Shown: positions 1-7,578, numbered from the stretch's first letter. The stretch: 12,791 bases of DNA from a bacterium UBP3_UBA3054 (GCA_002366995.1 DFCM01000123.1:4660-17450), one strand, 5' to 3'. The notes: generated from the letters alone by a model not told the origin. Numbers and translations: made by a program.

Positions 1-1791
1 CCGTGGGCCGGCCCCATCGGCGCCGTGAACGTCGGCTATATCGACGGCGAATATATCATCAACCCCAACGACGAGCAGCGCTCCAAGGCTTTGCTCGACT
101 TCGTGGTGGCCGGCAGCGCCGACAAGGTCGTGATGATCGAGGGCGAGGCCAAGCAGGCCCCCGAAGCGGAAGTTACGGAAGCGATCGCCTACGCCTTCAA
201 GGAGCTCCAGCCCCTCATCAAGGCCCAGGACGAACTGGCCGCCAAGATCGGCGTCGTGAAGCGCGAATACACTCACATCAAAGCCGGCGAAAAAGCCCTG
301 TCCGTCTGCGAGAGCTACCGCGACCGCATCACGGAAGCCCTTAAGATCACCGGCAAAGCCGAACGCAACGACAAGCTCACCGAGCTCAGGAAAGCTTACG
401 TCGAGGAAGTCCAGGCTATAGAGGAATGCGCCGAGGAGAACGTCATCGCCCTTAACGTGGCTTTTGAGGACCTGACCGGCGTCTGCTTGAGGAAGCTCAT
501 CAGGAACGAAGGCCACAGAGTTGACGGACGCGGCCTCGACGAGATCCGCCCCATCACCTGCGAAACAGGCTTTCTCCCCCGCTGCCACGGCTCCGCCCTC
601 TTCACCAGAGGCGAGACGCAGGCGCTCGTTACCTTGACGCTCGGCACGGCCGACGACGCCCAGGGCATCGAAGGATTGTCCGGCGAATCGCAGAAGAAAT
701 TCATGCTGCACTACACCTTCCCGCCGTACTCCGTCGGCGAGGCCAGGCCCTTGAGAGGCCCCGGCCGCCGCGAGATCGGCCACGGCAATCTTGCCGAGCG
801 CAGCCTGAAGTTCCTCATTCCCGAGAATTTTGACTACACCATCCGCATCACCAGCGACATCACGGAATCCAACGGCTCTTCCTCCATGGCGAGCGTCTGC
901 GGCGGCTGCCTGTCCCTTATGGACGCCGGCGTCCCCATCGACGCCCCGGTGGCCGGCATCTCCGTAGGATTGGTGGCCGATGACGACGAATACACCCTCA
1001 TCACCGACATCGTCGGCGACGAGGACCACTACGGACACATGGACTTCAAGGTGGCCGGCTCCAAGAAAGGCGTGACCGGCGTCCAGGTCGACCTCAAAGT
1101 GGAAGGCCTCCCCGTCGATCTTTTGCCCGCGATCTTCGAAAGAGCCCGCAGCGCCAGGCTCCGTATCCTTGACATCATGGCCAAGGAACTGCCCGCGCCC
1201 AGGCCGGAACTCTCGCCCTTGGCTCCCAAGATCCTGACGATCAAGATCCCGGTCGACAAGATCGGCGCCCTCATAGGCCCCGGCGGCAAGAACGTCCGCG
1301 CCATCCAGGAACAGACCGGCACCACGATCAGCATCGAAGACGACGGCACCGTCCAGATCGCCGGCGACTCCCTTGAGATCGCCCAGAAGGGCAAAGAGAT
1401 CGTCGAAGCGATGATGGCGACCGCCGAGATCGGCAAGATCTACCACGGCACGGTGACGAGGCTCATGAGCTTCGGCGCCTTCGTGAAGATCCTTCCCGAC
1501 GTCGAAGGCATGGTCCACATCAGCGAGATCAGGGACGAGCGCGTCGAGAAGATCGAAGACGTCCTGAAAGAAGGCGACGAGGTCGACGTGCGCGTCATCG
1601 AGATCGACGACAAGGGCCGCGTCAACCTTACCATGAAGCACCTTGACGAGCCTTTTGACCCCACGAAGGTCAAGAGCCGCAGTCAAAAGGACAGCGAGCG
1701 CCGCGGCCGCTCCGAGGGCGGAAGACCCCGCCGCGAGGAAAGACGCCCCCGCCGCCCGCAGAGAGACGACAATCAGGACGACAATGCCTGA
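1..1791 (+). CDS. pnp: Polyribonucleotide nucleotidyltransferase (PNPase), 5'-truncated by window edge
   Basis: PNPase is a phosphate-dependent 3'-to-5' exoribonuclease acting in cytoplasmic mRNA decay. The frame is open from base 1 and its first residues (PWAGPIGAVNVGYIDGEY) are typical internal PNPase sequence, so the Met at base 25 is not the start; about 100-120 residues are missing on the left. Window codons 1-~160 cover the end of the first RNase PH domain and the helical linker. The second RNase PH core follows, with FPPYSVGEARPLRGPGRRE and the catalytic motif DEDHYGHMDFK; D342, D348 and K350 (window codons) match the E. coli D486/D492/K494 set. A KH domain has GPGG at codons 426-429, and an S1 RNA-binding domain covers about 478-550 (GKIYHGTVTRLMSFGAFVK). 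The last ~37 residues are an Arg/Glu/Asp-rich tail, likely disordered. The stop overlaps the dut start by 8 bases, implying translational coupling. The family is very secure. Confidence 0.97.
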   Translation, partial: PWAGPIGAVNVGYIDGEYIINPNDEQRSKALLDFVVAGSADKVVMIEGEAKQAPEAEVTEAIAYAFKELQPLIKAQDELAAKIGVVKREYTHIKAGEKALSVCESYRDRITEALKITGKAERNDKLTELRKAYVEEVQAIEECAEENVIALNVAFEDLTGVCLRKLIRNEGHRVDGRGLDEIRPITCETGFLPRCHGSALFTRGETQALVTLTLGTADDAQGIEGLSGESQKKFMLHYTFPPYSVGEARPLRGPGRREIGHGNLAERSLKFLIPENFDYTIRITSDITESNGSSSMASVCGGCLSLMDAGVPIDAPVAGISVGLVADDDEYTLITDIVGDEDHYGHMDFKVAGSKKGVTGVQVDLKVEGLPVDLLPAIFERARSARLRILDIMAKELPAPRPELSPLAPKILTIKIPVDKIGALIGPGGKNVRAIQEQTGTTISIEDDGTVQIAGDSLEIAQKGKEIVEAMMATAEIGKIYHGTVTRLMSFGAFVKILPDVEGMVHISEIRDERVEKIEDVLKEGDEVDVRVIEIDDKGRVNLTMKHLDEPFDPTKVKSRSQKDSERRGRSEGGRPRREERRPRRPQRDDNQDDNA

Positions 1792-2251
1792 TAATTCCGT
1801 CAGCGTCCGCTTCCTCAGGCTTCCGGGAACGGAAGACCTGCCCCTGCCCTGCTACCAGACCGAAGGTTCCAGCGGACTGGACGTCTGCGCGGCCAACAAG
1901 GAAGACATCGTTCTTGAGCCCGGAGGATTTTCCATGATCCCGACCGGGCTCAAGGCCGCTCTTCCCCAAGGCTTCGAGATACAGGTCAGGCCGAGGAGCG
2001 GCCTGGCGGCCAAGCACGGCATAGGCGTCGTCAACGGCCCCGGGACCGTGGATTCCGACTACAGAGGAGAGATCCGCGTCATCCTGATAAACTTTGGAAA
2101 AGAACCTTTCGCCGTCACCCGCGGCATGCGCATAGCGCAGTTCGTCGTCCAGAGGGTGGAAAGGGCTGCGGTCATCCCCTGCTCCAGCGAAGCGGACCTG
2201 GGAGAGACCGTCCGCGGCGAAGGCGGCTTCGGACACACAGGAATATTGTAA
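1784..2251 (+). CDS. dut: dUTP diphosphatase (dUTPase)
   Basis: This homotrimeric enzyme hydrolyses dUTP to dUMP and pyrophosphate, keeping uracil out of DNA and feeding dTMP synthesis. The protein is 155 residues, the usual length for the trimeric family. All five motifs are present: SGLDVCA (30-36), PRSGLAAKHGI (70-80), the GTVDSDYRGEI block with the catalytic Asp at 90, RIAQFVV (116-122) and the C-terminal arm RGEGGFGHTG (144-153). I chose the ATG at 1784 although the frame stays open back to 1643. Starting there gives a normal-length protein, and AGGA at 1775-1778 lies 5 bases upstream; the longer version would only add Arg/Ala-rich shadow sequence from the pnp tail. The start lies inside the last codons of pnp. 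In many bacteria dut sits near pnp, often with an M16 peptidase gene between them; that gene is absent here. Confidence 0.96.
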   Translation: MPDNSVSVRFLRLPGTEDLPLPCYQTEGSSGLDVCAANKEDIVLEPGGFSMIPTGLKAALPQGFEIQVRPRSGLAAKHGIGVVNGPGTVDSDYRGEIRVILINFGKEPFAVTRGMRIAQFVVQRVERAAVIPCSSEADLGETVRGEGGFGHTGIL

Positions 2252-2258
2252 AATAGAA

Positions 2259-2291
2259 TTGAAGACTCCGTTAGGGAAAATCATAAATAAT
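2259..2291 (+). promoter_or_regulatory. Weak candidate sigma70-type promoter before the exported-protein genes
   Basis: This is the only AT-rich intergenic stretch in the left half (57 bases between dut and the next start). TTGAAG at 2259-2264 and CATAAA at 2282-2287 are separated by 17 bases, each matching the consensus at 4 of 6 positions; AATAAT at 2286-2291 is a better -10 but would sit 21 bases away. A start here would leave a very short leader. No hairpin followed by a T-run ends dut upstream, so read-through from pnp-dut is equally possible. Pattern match only. Confidence 0.25.
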
Positions 2292-2308
2292 CTCGAAGTG
2301 AGGAAATT

Positions 2309-3820
2309 ATGAAAAAAGTCATTGCTCTTACCCTAGTCCTTATCTTCTCCGGCGCGCTTCTCGCCTCCCATGACGAGCCGCCGAAAGTCCTGCAGGTCAA
2401 AAAGACCGTAGGACAGGTCGAATCCAGCGGCACGGCGATCACGCTCTACACCCGCCTTTTCGGCCTCGACACTCCGGAAGGCGTGAACGAATACTACAAT
2501 CGTTTCCGTCTCTACGACTCCGACACCGTCGCCAACGCTGACAAGAGCCCTATTCCCAAACGCGCCGTGGAGTTCACCAAGACGAAGAAATTCCGCCAGA
2601 TGTACGGCGCCGAAATATCCCTGACCGGCGAGTACTTCATCATAACCGGCCCGAGCTTCGCGCTCTCCGTCGTTGAGGAAAAGACCAAACGCGTGTCCAA
2701 TGTCGAAAGGCTGCAGATGCTCCTCGACACGGCCGAATCGAACTACGTGGCCACCACTGAGAAACTCATCGTCGCCGAGTTCATGGACTGGTCCGACAAT
2801 CCCGCCCGCATCTACGTCATCCCCAACCAGGCCATGTGGCTGAGGCTGAGAGACCCGCAGTCCGCCGAACAACTTTGCGCCAACTACTGCACCAGCGACG
2901 TCTCCCGCGAATTCGCGATCCTCGACGACGCCAGCTGCGCCGAATACGTTCCCCAGACGCTCTGCTACGCCATCGACGAGCAGATCCTCAAGGAATACGG
3001 CCGCGTGCTTTCCGGACGTCCGGACTCCAAGATCCCCCTCTTCATGATGACAGGCTTGGCTGGCACGCTCTCAGGCTTGGAAGTCTGCGTCGCTCCCCCG
3101 GCTTTCATCCCCGTGCAAGTCAGGGAAGTCGTCATCGGCGGCAAGGCCAAGAAGATCAAAAGGCCGAAAGTCGGCATCATGCTGCCCTTGCAGGCCAAGC
3201 GTCTTCTCCCCTTCTCGGAGATCAAGGACGCCCAGACGCTCCCCCAGCTTCCTGAGCAGAGATATTACTTCCTGCGCGAGACCAGGGGCCTTGCGGAAAA
3301 ACTTTGGAAAGAGTCCCCGCTGGGCATGCTGAGCCTCATCCGCGCCCTCAGCCAGGGACGCAGCTTCGACAAGGAATTCAGCCTTTCCTACTGCGAGATG
3401 CAGCGCGGCATCATAGGCACGGAAGTCAAGGAGCAGAAGCCCTCGACCAACGTTGTCGTCGTCGGCGAAGCCGATCTTAAGTTTTTGGAAAAAGCTTCCA
3501 ATCGTCTCTTCTATGAAATGACTCAGGAAAAGATGACGGAAGACATCATAAAGGCCAAGAAGGCCAAGGAAGAAGCCAAGAAGGCCGCCGAAGAAAACGG
3601 CGGAGCCGCTCCTGAGGAAGGCGAGGCCAAGCCCGCCGAGGGCGCTGAAGCCGCCCCCGAGGCCGCCGAGGCCGCTCCCGAAACAGCCGAAGCCGCGAAG
3701 GAACCGGAGGCTGAAGCCAAAGCTCCTGAAAAAGCCGATGAATCTGCCAAGGAACCGGAACCCGAAGCCAGCGCTCCCAAAGAGGACGCCAAACCCGAAA
3801 CTGAAAGCTCTAACTCTTAA
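2309..3820 (+). CDS. Unnamed Sec-exported protein with degenerate peptidase-MA-like core and Ala/Glu/Pro tail (paralogue of next gene)
   Basis: I do not recognise a named family. The 503-residue protein opens with a signal peptide (MKKVIALTLVLIFSGALLAS) with cleavage likely near residues 19-20 and no lipobox Cys, so it is probably periplasmic or secreted. The folded core, about 25-410, contains six cysteines, compatible with disulfides. The order of core elements resembles gluzincin peptidase-MA proteins: a helix (132-161, ending EFMDW), a strand (ARIYVIP, 166-172), a helix where HExxH would stand (LCYAIDEQILKEY, 218-230) and IPLFMMTGLAG (242-252), like the usual 'P-W-EGLA' segment. The zinc ligands are absent, so I infer a non-catalytic relative. 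Residues 413-503 form a Lys-rich then Ala/Glu/Pro repeat tail, likely disordered. The start is set by GUGAGGA at 2298-2304. Blocks 132-180 and 319-357 align with the next gene (TEKLIVAEFMDW versus TEALVMTDFINW). Substrate and function are unknown. Confidence 0.85.
   Translation: MKKVIALTLVLIFSGALLASHDEPPKVLQVKKTVGQVESSGTAITLYTRLFGLDTPEGVNEYYNRFRLYDSDTVANADKSPIPKRAVEFTKTKKFRQMYGAEISLTGEYFIITGPSFALSVVEEKTKRVSNVERLQMLLDTAESNYVATTEKLIVAEFMDWSDNPARIYVIPNQAMWLRLRDPQSAEQLCANYCTSDVSREFAILDDASCAEYVPQTLCYAIDEQILKEYGRVLSGRPDSKIPLFMMTGLAGTLSGLEVCVAPPAFIPVQVREVVIGGKAKKIKRPKVGIMLPLQAKRLLPFSEIKDAQTLPQLPEQRYYFLRETRGLAEKLWKESPLGMLSLIRALSQGRSFDKEFSLSYCEMQRGIIGTEVKEQKPSTNVVVVGEADLKFLEKASNRLFYEMTQEKMTEDIIKAKKAKEEAKKAAEENGGAAPEEGEAKPAEGAEAAPEAAEAAPETAEAAKEPEAEAKAPEKADESAKEPEPEASAPKEDAKPETESSNS
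3647..3688 (+). repeat. Imperfect 21-base tandem repeat in the Ala/Glu/Pro tail
   Basis: Two adjacent 21-base units (3647-3667 and 3668-3688) encode EAAPEAA and EAAPETA. They sit in the low-complexity C-terminal tail of the first exported protein. The repeat keeps the reading frame, so copy-number change would only alter tail length. Confidence 0.6.
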
Positions 3821-3834
3821 GTGAGGTCACGATC

Positions 3835-5496
3835 ATGAAGAAAAATCTCCTTTATCTCTTTCTTGTTTCCCTCGCCCTGACCACCGCCGTCGCTTTCGCC
3901 GACGAGGAATTCGACGACGAGGACGTTCAGTTCGACGAAGACGGCAACGCCATCGAGGAAGTCGTGGACAACGGATCCGACGCCGACGCCGAATTCGATT
4001 CCGAAGACGCTTCTGAAGGCGCCGCCCAGGCTGTTCAGTCCAACGCCGCGGAAGCCGCTTCCGAAGCCCTTGACGAAGAAGCCAAGAAAGAACTCGTGGA
4101 AAACACCAAGGAAGGCGCCGGCGCCCTTTCCCAGGCCGACGCCGACAAAGCCGCCGCGGGCCCCCAGTTCACCTGCCCGAAGTGGAAAGAATACATAGCG
4201 AGGCTGAACGCCAAGGCCGGCAGCGACCGCGGCGCCCGCTCCTACTGCAGCAAGATCTCCATTACGGACGACAAGGACATTCAGAAGACCTACACCGCCT
4301 TCCGCCAGAACGACGTCAAGATCTTAAAGCTCGGCGACAGCAACCATGCTTCGCGCCTGAAAAGCGCCATGAAGGGACAGAAGCCGGCCGTGGCCGAAAG
4401 CACGCGTTTCATCGCGATCTATCCCAAGACCTGCAAAGTCCCCAAGAATGGCAAAGCGACCGAAGTTGAGACCGCCGAGTTCTACGGCATAGACCAGATC
4501 CTCTCGGCCGGCGACTCCGCCTTCGAGAGGGCGACCGAAGCGCTTGTCATGACCGACTTCATCAACTGGCTGAACAAACTGAGAGCCAAAGTTTACTTCA
4601 TCACCAAGAGCGAAGACTGGACCATGCTGAAAGGCACCGGACTCAGGAACTCCCCTGTCCAGACGGTCTACACCGCCAAGGGCTACAGGGAATTCTACGT
4701 CTATCTCACGCCGATCAACAAAGACTGGAACGGCGAGGCCTTCGCCTACGCCGTGGCCGCGGCCGTTCTCGATGAATTCCTGTCCATCACAAACTCCAAG
4801 GGCTCAGTCAACGAATTCCTGACCGTCGGCTTCGCCGCCTACTGCAGCGACCTCAGTTCCGTCATAACGGAGGGCGGACCGGTCCAGACAAAAACTTTCC
4901 AGAACAAGCCTGTCACTTACGACATGCTCCTCAAGATGAAGTCCGGCACGCTGCCGTTCAAGTCTCTCCCGCTGGAAAAATCCGCCCTCATCAACATCGA
5001 CCAGTTCACAAAGAACGGCCCTCCCACCGACAATTACAAGCTTTACTACTATCTGCGTCAGTCCGCGGCCATCTACGATTATCTTTCCATCAGGGACGCC
5101 CTGCCTCTGATCTATCTCATGCGCAAGAGCAGAGAGCAGAACCGCAACTTTGACAAAGACTACGACAACTATTTCGCCAGTCTGCACCGCGACTCCTTCA
5201 TGGGCAAGAAGACCGAGCCGAAAAAGGACGACAAAGACAAGAAGGATAAGAAGGACAAGAAGGACGGCGATTCCAAGGATGAGGAAGATTCCGCCGAGGC
5301 CGAGGACATCGGCAGCAACTACAAGACCTTCCGCAACCGCATCCCGTATCTTGTCTTCAACACCCTGACCACCGACTCCGTCGCCAGCGACATCGAGGAG
5401 CAGAAGAAGGCCAAGGCCCAGAAGGGCAAAGATCCCTCCAAAGATCAGAAGGATCCGAAGAACCAGAAGTCCCAGAAGAAATCCAAAAAGGACTAA
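3835..5496 (+). CDS. Unnamed Sec-exported protein, acidic N-terminus, degenerate peptidase-MA-like core, Lys-rich tail (paralogue of previous gene)
   Basis: I do not recognise a named family. The 553-residue protein has a clear signal peptide (MKKNLLYLFLVSLALTTAVAFA) with an AFA|D cleavage site after residue 22. Residues 23 to about 105 are strongly acidic and Ala-rich, the core runs from about 112 to 455 with four cysteines, and the C-terminus has Lys/Asp blocks (463-490 and 523-553). The core again follows peptidase-MA layout: a helix (219-245, ending TDFINW), a strand (AKVYFIT), a helix at the HExxH position reading FAYAVAAAVLDEF (303-315), then EFLTVGFAAYCSD (327-339). There is no His or zinc-binding pair, so catalysis is unlikely. 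Similarity to the preceding gene extends to YYYLR (404-408) and NFDKDY (438-443), matching YYFLR and SFDKEF there at almost the same spacing. The gap to the previous stop is 14 bases, with GUGAGG at 3821-3826 as ribosome site. The opposite charges of the two ends suggest binding to surface polymers or a partner; this is inference. Confidence 0.85.
   Translation: MKKNLLYLFLVSLALTTAVAFADEEFDDEDVQFDEDGNAIEEVVDNGSDADAEFDSEDASEGAAQAVQSNAAEAASEALDEEAKKELVENTKEGAGALSQADADKAAAGPQFTCPKWKEYIARLNAKAGSDRGARSYCSKISITDDKDIQKTYTAFRQNDVKILKLGDSNHASRLKSAMKGQKPAVAESTRFIAIYPKTCKVPKNGKATEVETAEFYGIDQILSAGDSAFERATEALVMTDFINWLNKLRAKVYFITKSEDWTMLKGTGLRNSPVQTVYTAKGYREFYVYLTPINKDWNGEAFAYAVAAAVLDEFLSITNSKGSVNEFLTVGFAAYCSDLSSVITEGGPVQTKTFQNKPVTYDMLLKMKSGTLPFKSLPLEKSALINIDQFTKNGPPTDNYKLYYYLRQSAAIYDYLSIRDALPLIYLMRKSREQNRNFDKDYDNYFASLHRDSFMGKKTEPKKDDKDKKDKKDKKDGDSKDEEDSAEAEDIGSNYKTFRNRIPYLVFNTLTTDSVASDIEEQKKAKAQKGKDPSKDQKDPKNQKSQKKSKKD
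5236..5265 (+). repeat. 9-base tandem repeat GAYAAGAAG encoding Asp-Lys-Lys
   Basis: Three consecutive copies (5236-5244, 5245-5253, 5254-5262) plus a partial GAC encode (Asp-Lys-Lys)n in the charged C-terminal region of the second exported protein. The only variation is C/T at the third base. Such runs are prone to in-frame slippage. Confidence 0.7.
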
Positions 5497-5521
5497 GAAT
5501 TAGCAAAGGAAAACGAACGTA

Positions 5522-6619
5522 ATGAAAAAAGTTTTTCTGATAGTCGTGCTCTTAGGCATCGCCGGCACAGTCGCCATACTTCTGGCCACCGGCAGGCCCA
5601 TCGAGGAAAAATTGGCCGAGGCTGAGAAGGCTCTCCAGGAGGAACGCTACAGCGACGCCCTGCCTGTCTTCAAGAAAGCCGTCCGCAAATACGAAAACAA
5701 CCAGGCCTCCAAGGCGGACGCCCTCTACAAGCAGGCTCTTTGCGAGACCGCGCTCGGCAAGAGCAGCGAGGACACCTGGAGAAAAGTTCTTGAGAACCAC
5801 TCCAATCCCGACATCCAGGCCCGCGCGGAATACGAGCTCATTTCTTTCGCGAGCGACAAGGAAGCCGCCAAGGCAGCCTTCAGGGAAAAGTATCCCAAAA
5901 ACGAAGCCTCCCGCTCCTTTTTGGTTGAAGAGCTGAAAGCCGCGAACGCCAAGGGCGACCAGAAAAAAGCCGACGAGACCCGCCAGGCTCTGATCGACGC
6001 TTTCCCGGAAAGCGCCGAGGCCAAGCAGGCGGAAGCCTACATCGGCGACCGCAACCTCGCCGAGCTCTTTGAGGCGAGGCTTGATTTCATTACGAACCAC
6101 GTTGTGCATTCCGGCGAAGTTCTGAACGTAATCGCCAGAAAATACAAAACCACTTCCGACTCCATCCTCTTCGTCAACAGGATGAATTCCGACCGCATCA
6201 GGATCAACCAGCGCCTCAGGATCGACCTCTCGAATTATCTGATCGACGTCTCGATCCCGGAATTCAAACTGCGCCTTTACAGGATCTGGAACGGACAGAC
6301 CAATTTCTTCAAGAGCTATCCTGTCGGCACCGGCAAGAACGACAACACCCCGAGGGGCGACTTCATCATCAACCTGAAGCAGAAAGAGCCCATCTGGTAC
6401 AAGGACAATAGTAAGCCCATTCCCTACGGCGATCCCGAGAACGCCTTGGGCACGCGCTGGATGGCCATCAGCTCCCCCGGCTTCGGCATCCACGGCACCT
6501 GGGAGCCCGACACCGTCGGCAAAGCTTCGAGCGCCGGCTGCGTGAGAATGAAAAACGAGGACGTCGAGGAACTCTACTCTCTGGTCAAAGAAGGCACCGT
6601 CGTCCACATCCACGACTGA
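5522..6619 (+). CDS. Membrane-anchored L,D-transpeptidase with TPR-like, LysM and YkuD domains
   Basis: YkuD enzymes make or remodel peptidoglycan links (3-3 cross-links, or attachment of proteins to the wall) through a cysteine acyl-enzyme in the periplasm. The 365-residue protein begins with a hydrophobic segment (about residues 4-23) without an obvious cleavage site, so it is probably an inner-membrane anchor. Helical TPR-like sequence (about 28-185) includes ALQEERYSDALPVFKKAV. A LysM domain covers about 194-235 (VVHSGEVLNVIARKYKT ... INQRLRI) and should bind peptidoglycan. The YkuD domain, about 239-365, has the conserved His at 324 (GIHGTW) and SSAGCVRM with Cys340 as nucleophile. The enzyme therefore looks active. 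AAGGA at 5506-5510 lies 11 bases upstream of the ATG, a rather long spacing. It follows the two exported proteins by 25 bases and precedes accA by 2. The exact product (cross-linking, carboxypeptidase-like or protein attachment) cannot be told from sequence. Confidence 0.93.
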   Translation: MKKVFLIVVLLGIAGTVAILLATGRPIEEKLAEAEKALQEERYSDALPVFKKAVRKYENNQASKADALYKQALCETALGKSSEDTWRKVLENHSNPDIQARAEYELISFASDKEAAKAAFREKYPKNEASRSFLVEELKAANAKGDQKKADETRQALIDAFPESAEAKQAEAYIGDRNLAELFEARLDFITNHVVHSGEVLNVIARKYKTTSDSILFVNRMNSDRIRINQRLRIDLSNYLIDVSIPEFKLRLYRIWNGQTNFFKSYPVGTGKNDNTPRGDFIINLKQKEPIWYKDNSKPIPYGDPENALGTRWMAISSPGFGIHGTWEPDTVGKASSAGCVRMKNEDVEELYSLVKEGTVVHIHD

Positions 6620-6621
6620 TC

Positions 6622-7575
6622 ATGCTCTATTACGATTTTGAAAAGCCGATAATCGAGCTTGAAAAGAACATCGAGGAGCTCAAGCGCTACTCCGAGGAAG
6701 TCAAGGTCGACGCTTCCGCCGAGATCGAAGGCTTGATCAAAAAGCGGGACGCCCTCTGCTCCGAAGTCTATTCCAAGCTGACGCCCTATGAGATCGTCCA
6801 GATCGCGAGGCATCCCCAGCGTCCCTACACGCTGGACTACGTCGCGCTAGCCTGCGAGGATTTCCAGGAACTGCACGGAGATCGGCGCTTCAAGGACGAC
6901 GAGGCGATGGTCGGCGGATTCGCGACCATGGGCGGCAGAAAGATCATGCTGATAGGCCAGCAGAAAGGCCGCTCCGCCAAGGAAAACATCCAGCGCAATT
7001 TCGGCATGGCCCATCCCGAGGGCTACCGCAAGGCCATGAGACTGATGGAAATGGCCGACCGCTTCGGTCTCCCGATCGTCACGCTCATCGACACGGCCGG
7101 CGCGTATCCCGGCATCGGCGCCGAAGAGCGCGGCCAGGCCGAGGCCATCGCGGAAAATCTCCGCGACATGATGGATCTCTCCGTCCCCATAGTCTCCGTG
7201 GTGATTGGCGAAGGCGGCAGCGGCGGCGCCATCGGAATCGGCGTCTGCAACCGTCTTCTCGCCCTCTCCTACTCCTATTACTCCGTCATTTCTCCGGAAG
7301 GCTGCGCGGCTATTCTTTTCCACGACGCCAAACGCGCCGCCGACGCGGCCAGCGCCTTGCGCCTCACCGCCAGAGACCTCAAGAAACTCGGCATCGCCGA
7401 CGAAGTGATAGAAGAGCCGGTTGGCGGCGCGCACAGGGACCACAAAGCCATGGCGGCTTCTTTGAAAGAAGCCGTGCTCAGACATATCGATGAACTTGCT
7501 AAACTTTCCCCTCAGGAATTAAAAGAACAGCGCTATCAGAAATTCCGTCAGGTCGGATGTCTCCGGGAGATTTAA
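6622..7575 (+). CDS. accA: Acetyl-CoA carboxylase carboxyltransferase, alpha subunit
   Basis: AccA pairs with AccD in the cytoplasm to transfer the carboxyl group from biotin-carboxyl carrier protein to acetyl-CoA, giving malonyl-CoA for fatty-acid synthesis. At 317 residues it has the usual family length. The N-terminal helical part begins YYDFEKPIIELEKNIEELK. The crotonase-type core shows PQRPYTLDY, FQELHGDRRF, DTAGAYPGIGAEERGQ (157-172) and GEGGSGGAIGIGVCNR (196-211), followed by YSVISPEGCAAILF. The Cys4 zinc domain of fused forms is absent, so this is the separate alpha subunit and accD must be elsewhere. The ATG lies 2 bases after the L,D-transpeptidase stop with no convincing Shine-Dalgarno, suggesting translation by re-initiation. 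The gene is not next to other acc genes. Confidence 0.97.
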   Translation: MLYYDFEKPIIELEKNIEELKRYSEEVKVDASAEIEGLIKKRDALCSEVYSKLTPYEIVQIARHPQRPYTLDYVALACEDFQELHGDRRFKDDEAMVGGFATMGGRKIMLIGQQKGRSAKENIQRNFGMAHPEGYRKAMRLMEMADRFGLPIVTLIDTAGAYPGIGAEERGQAEAIAENLRDMMDLSVPIVSVVIGEGGSGGAIGIGVCNRLLALSYSYYSVISPEGCAAILFHDAKRAADAASALRLTARDLKKLGIADEVIEEPVGGAHRDHKAMAASLKEAVLRHIDELAKLSPQELKEQRYQKFRQVGCLREI

Positions 7576-7578
7576 AAC

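Noticed and set aside
1643..1783. N-terminal extension of dut up to base 1643
   Set aside because: It would add 47 Arg/Ala-rich residues overlapping the pnp tail. The ATG at 1784 gives a normal-length dUTPase with a ribosome site.
1670..2284. 204-codon - strand frame opposite dut
   Set aside because: Antisense to all five dUTPase motifs; no independent support.
2836..3255. 139-codon + strand frame within the first exported protein
   Set aside because: Out-of-frame Arg/Pro/His-rich translation typical of shadows in GC-rich genes; the main frame has a signal peptide and paralogue similarity.
5236..5265. Short tandem repeat as a CRISPR-like or regulatory array
   Set aside because: Nine-base units without spacers, inside a coding frame and encoding Asp-Lys-Lys; simple low-complexity coding repeat.
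5552..6613. 353-codon open frame on the - strand opposite the L,D-transpeptidase
   Set aside because: It lies fully antisense to a gene with clear LysM and YkuD motifs. Its translation is Val/Gly/Asp-rich shadow sequence with no recognisable domain, as expected from GC-rich codon bias.
6847..7485. 212-codon - strand frame opposite accA
   Set aside because: Antisense shadow of the conserved accA core; no domain and no ribosome site.
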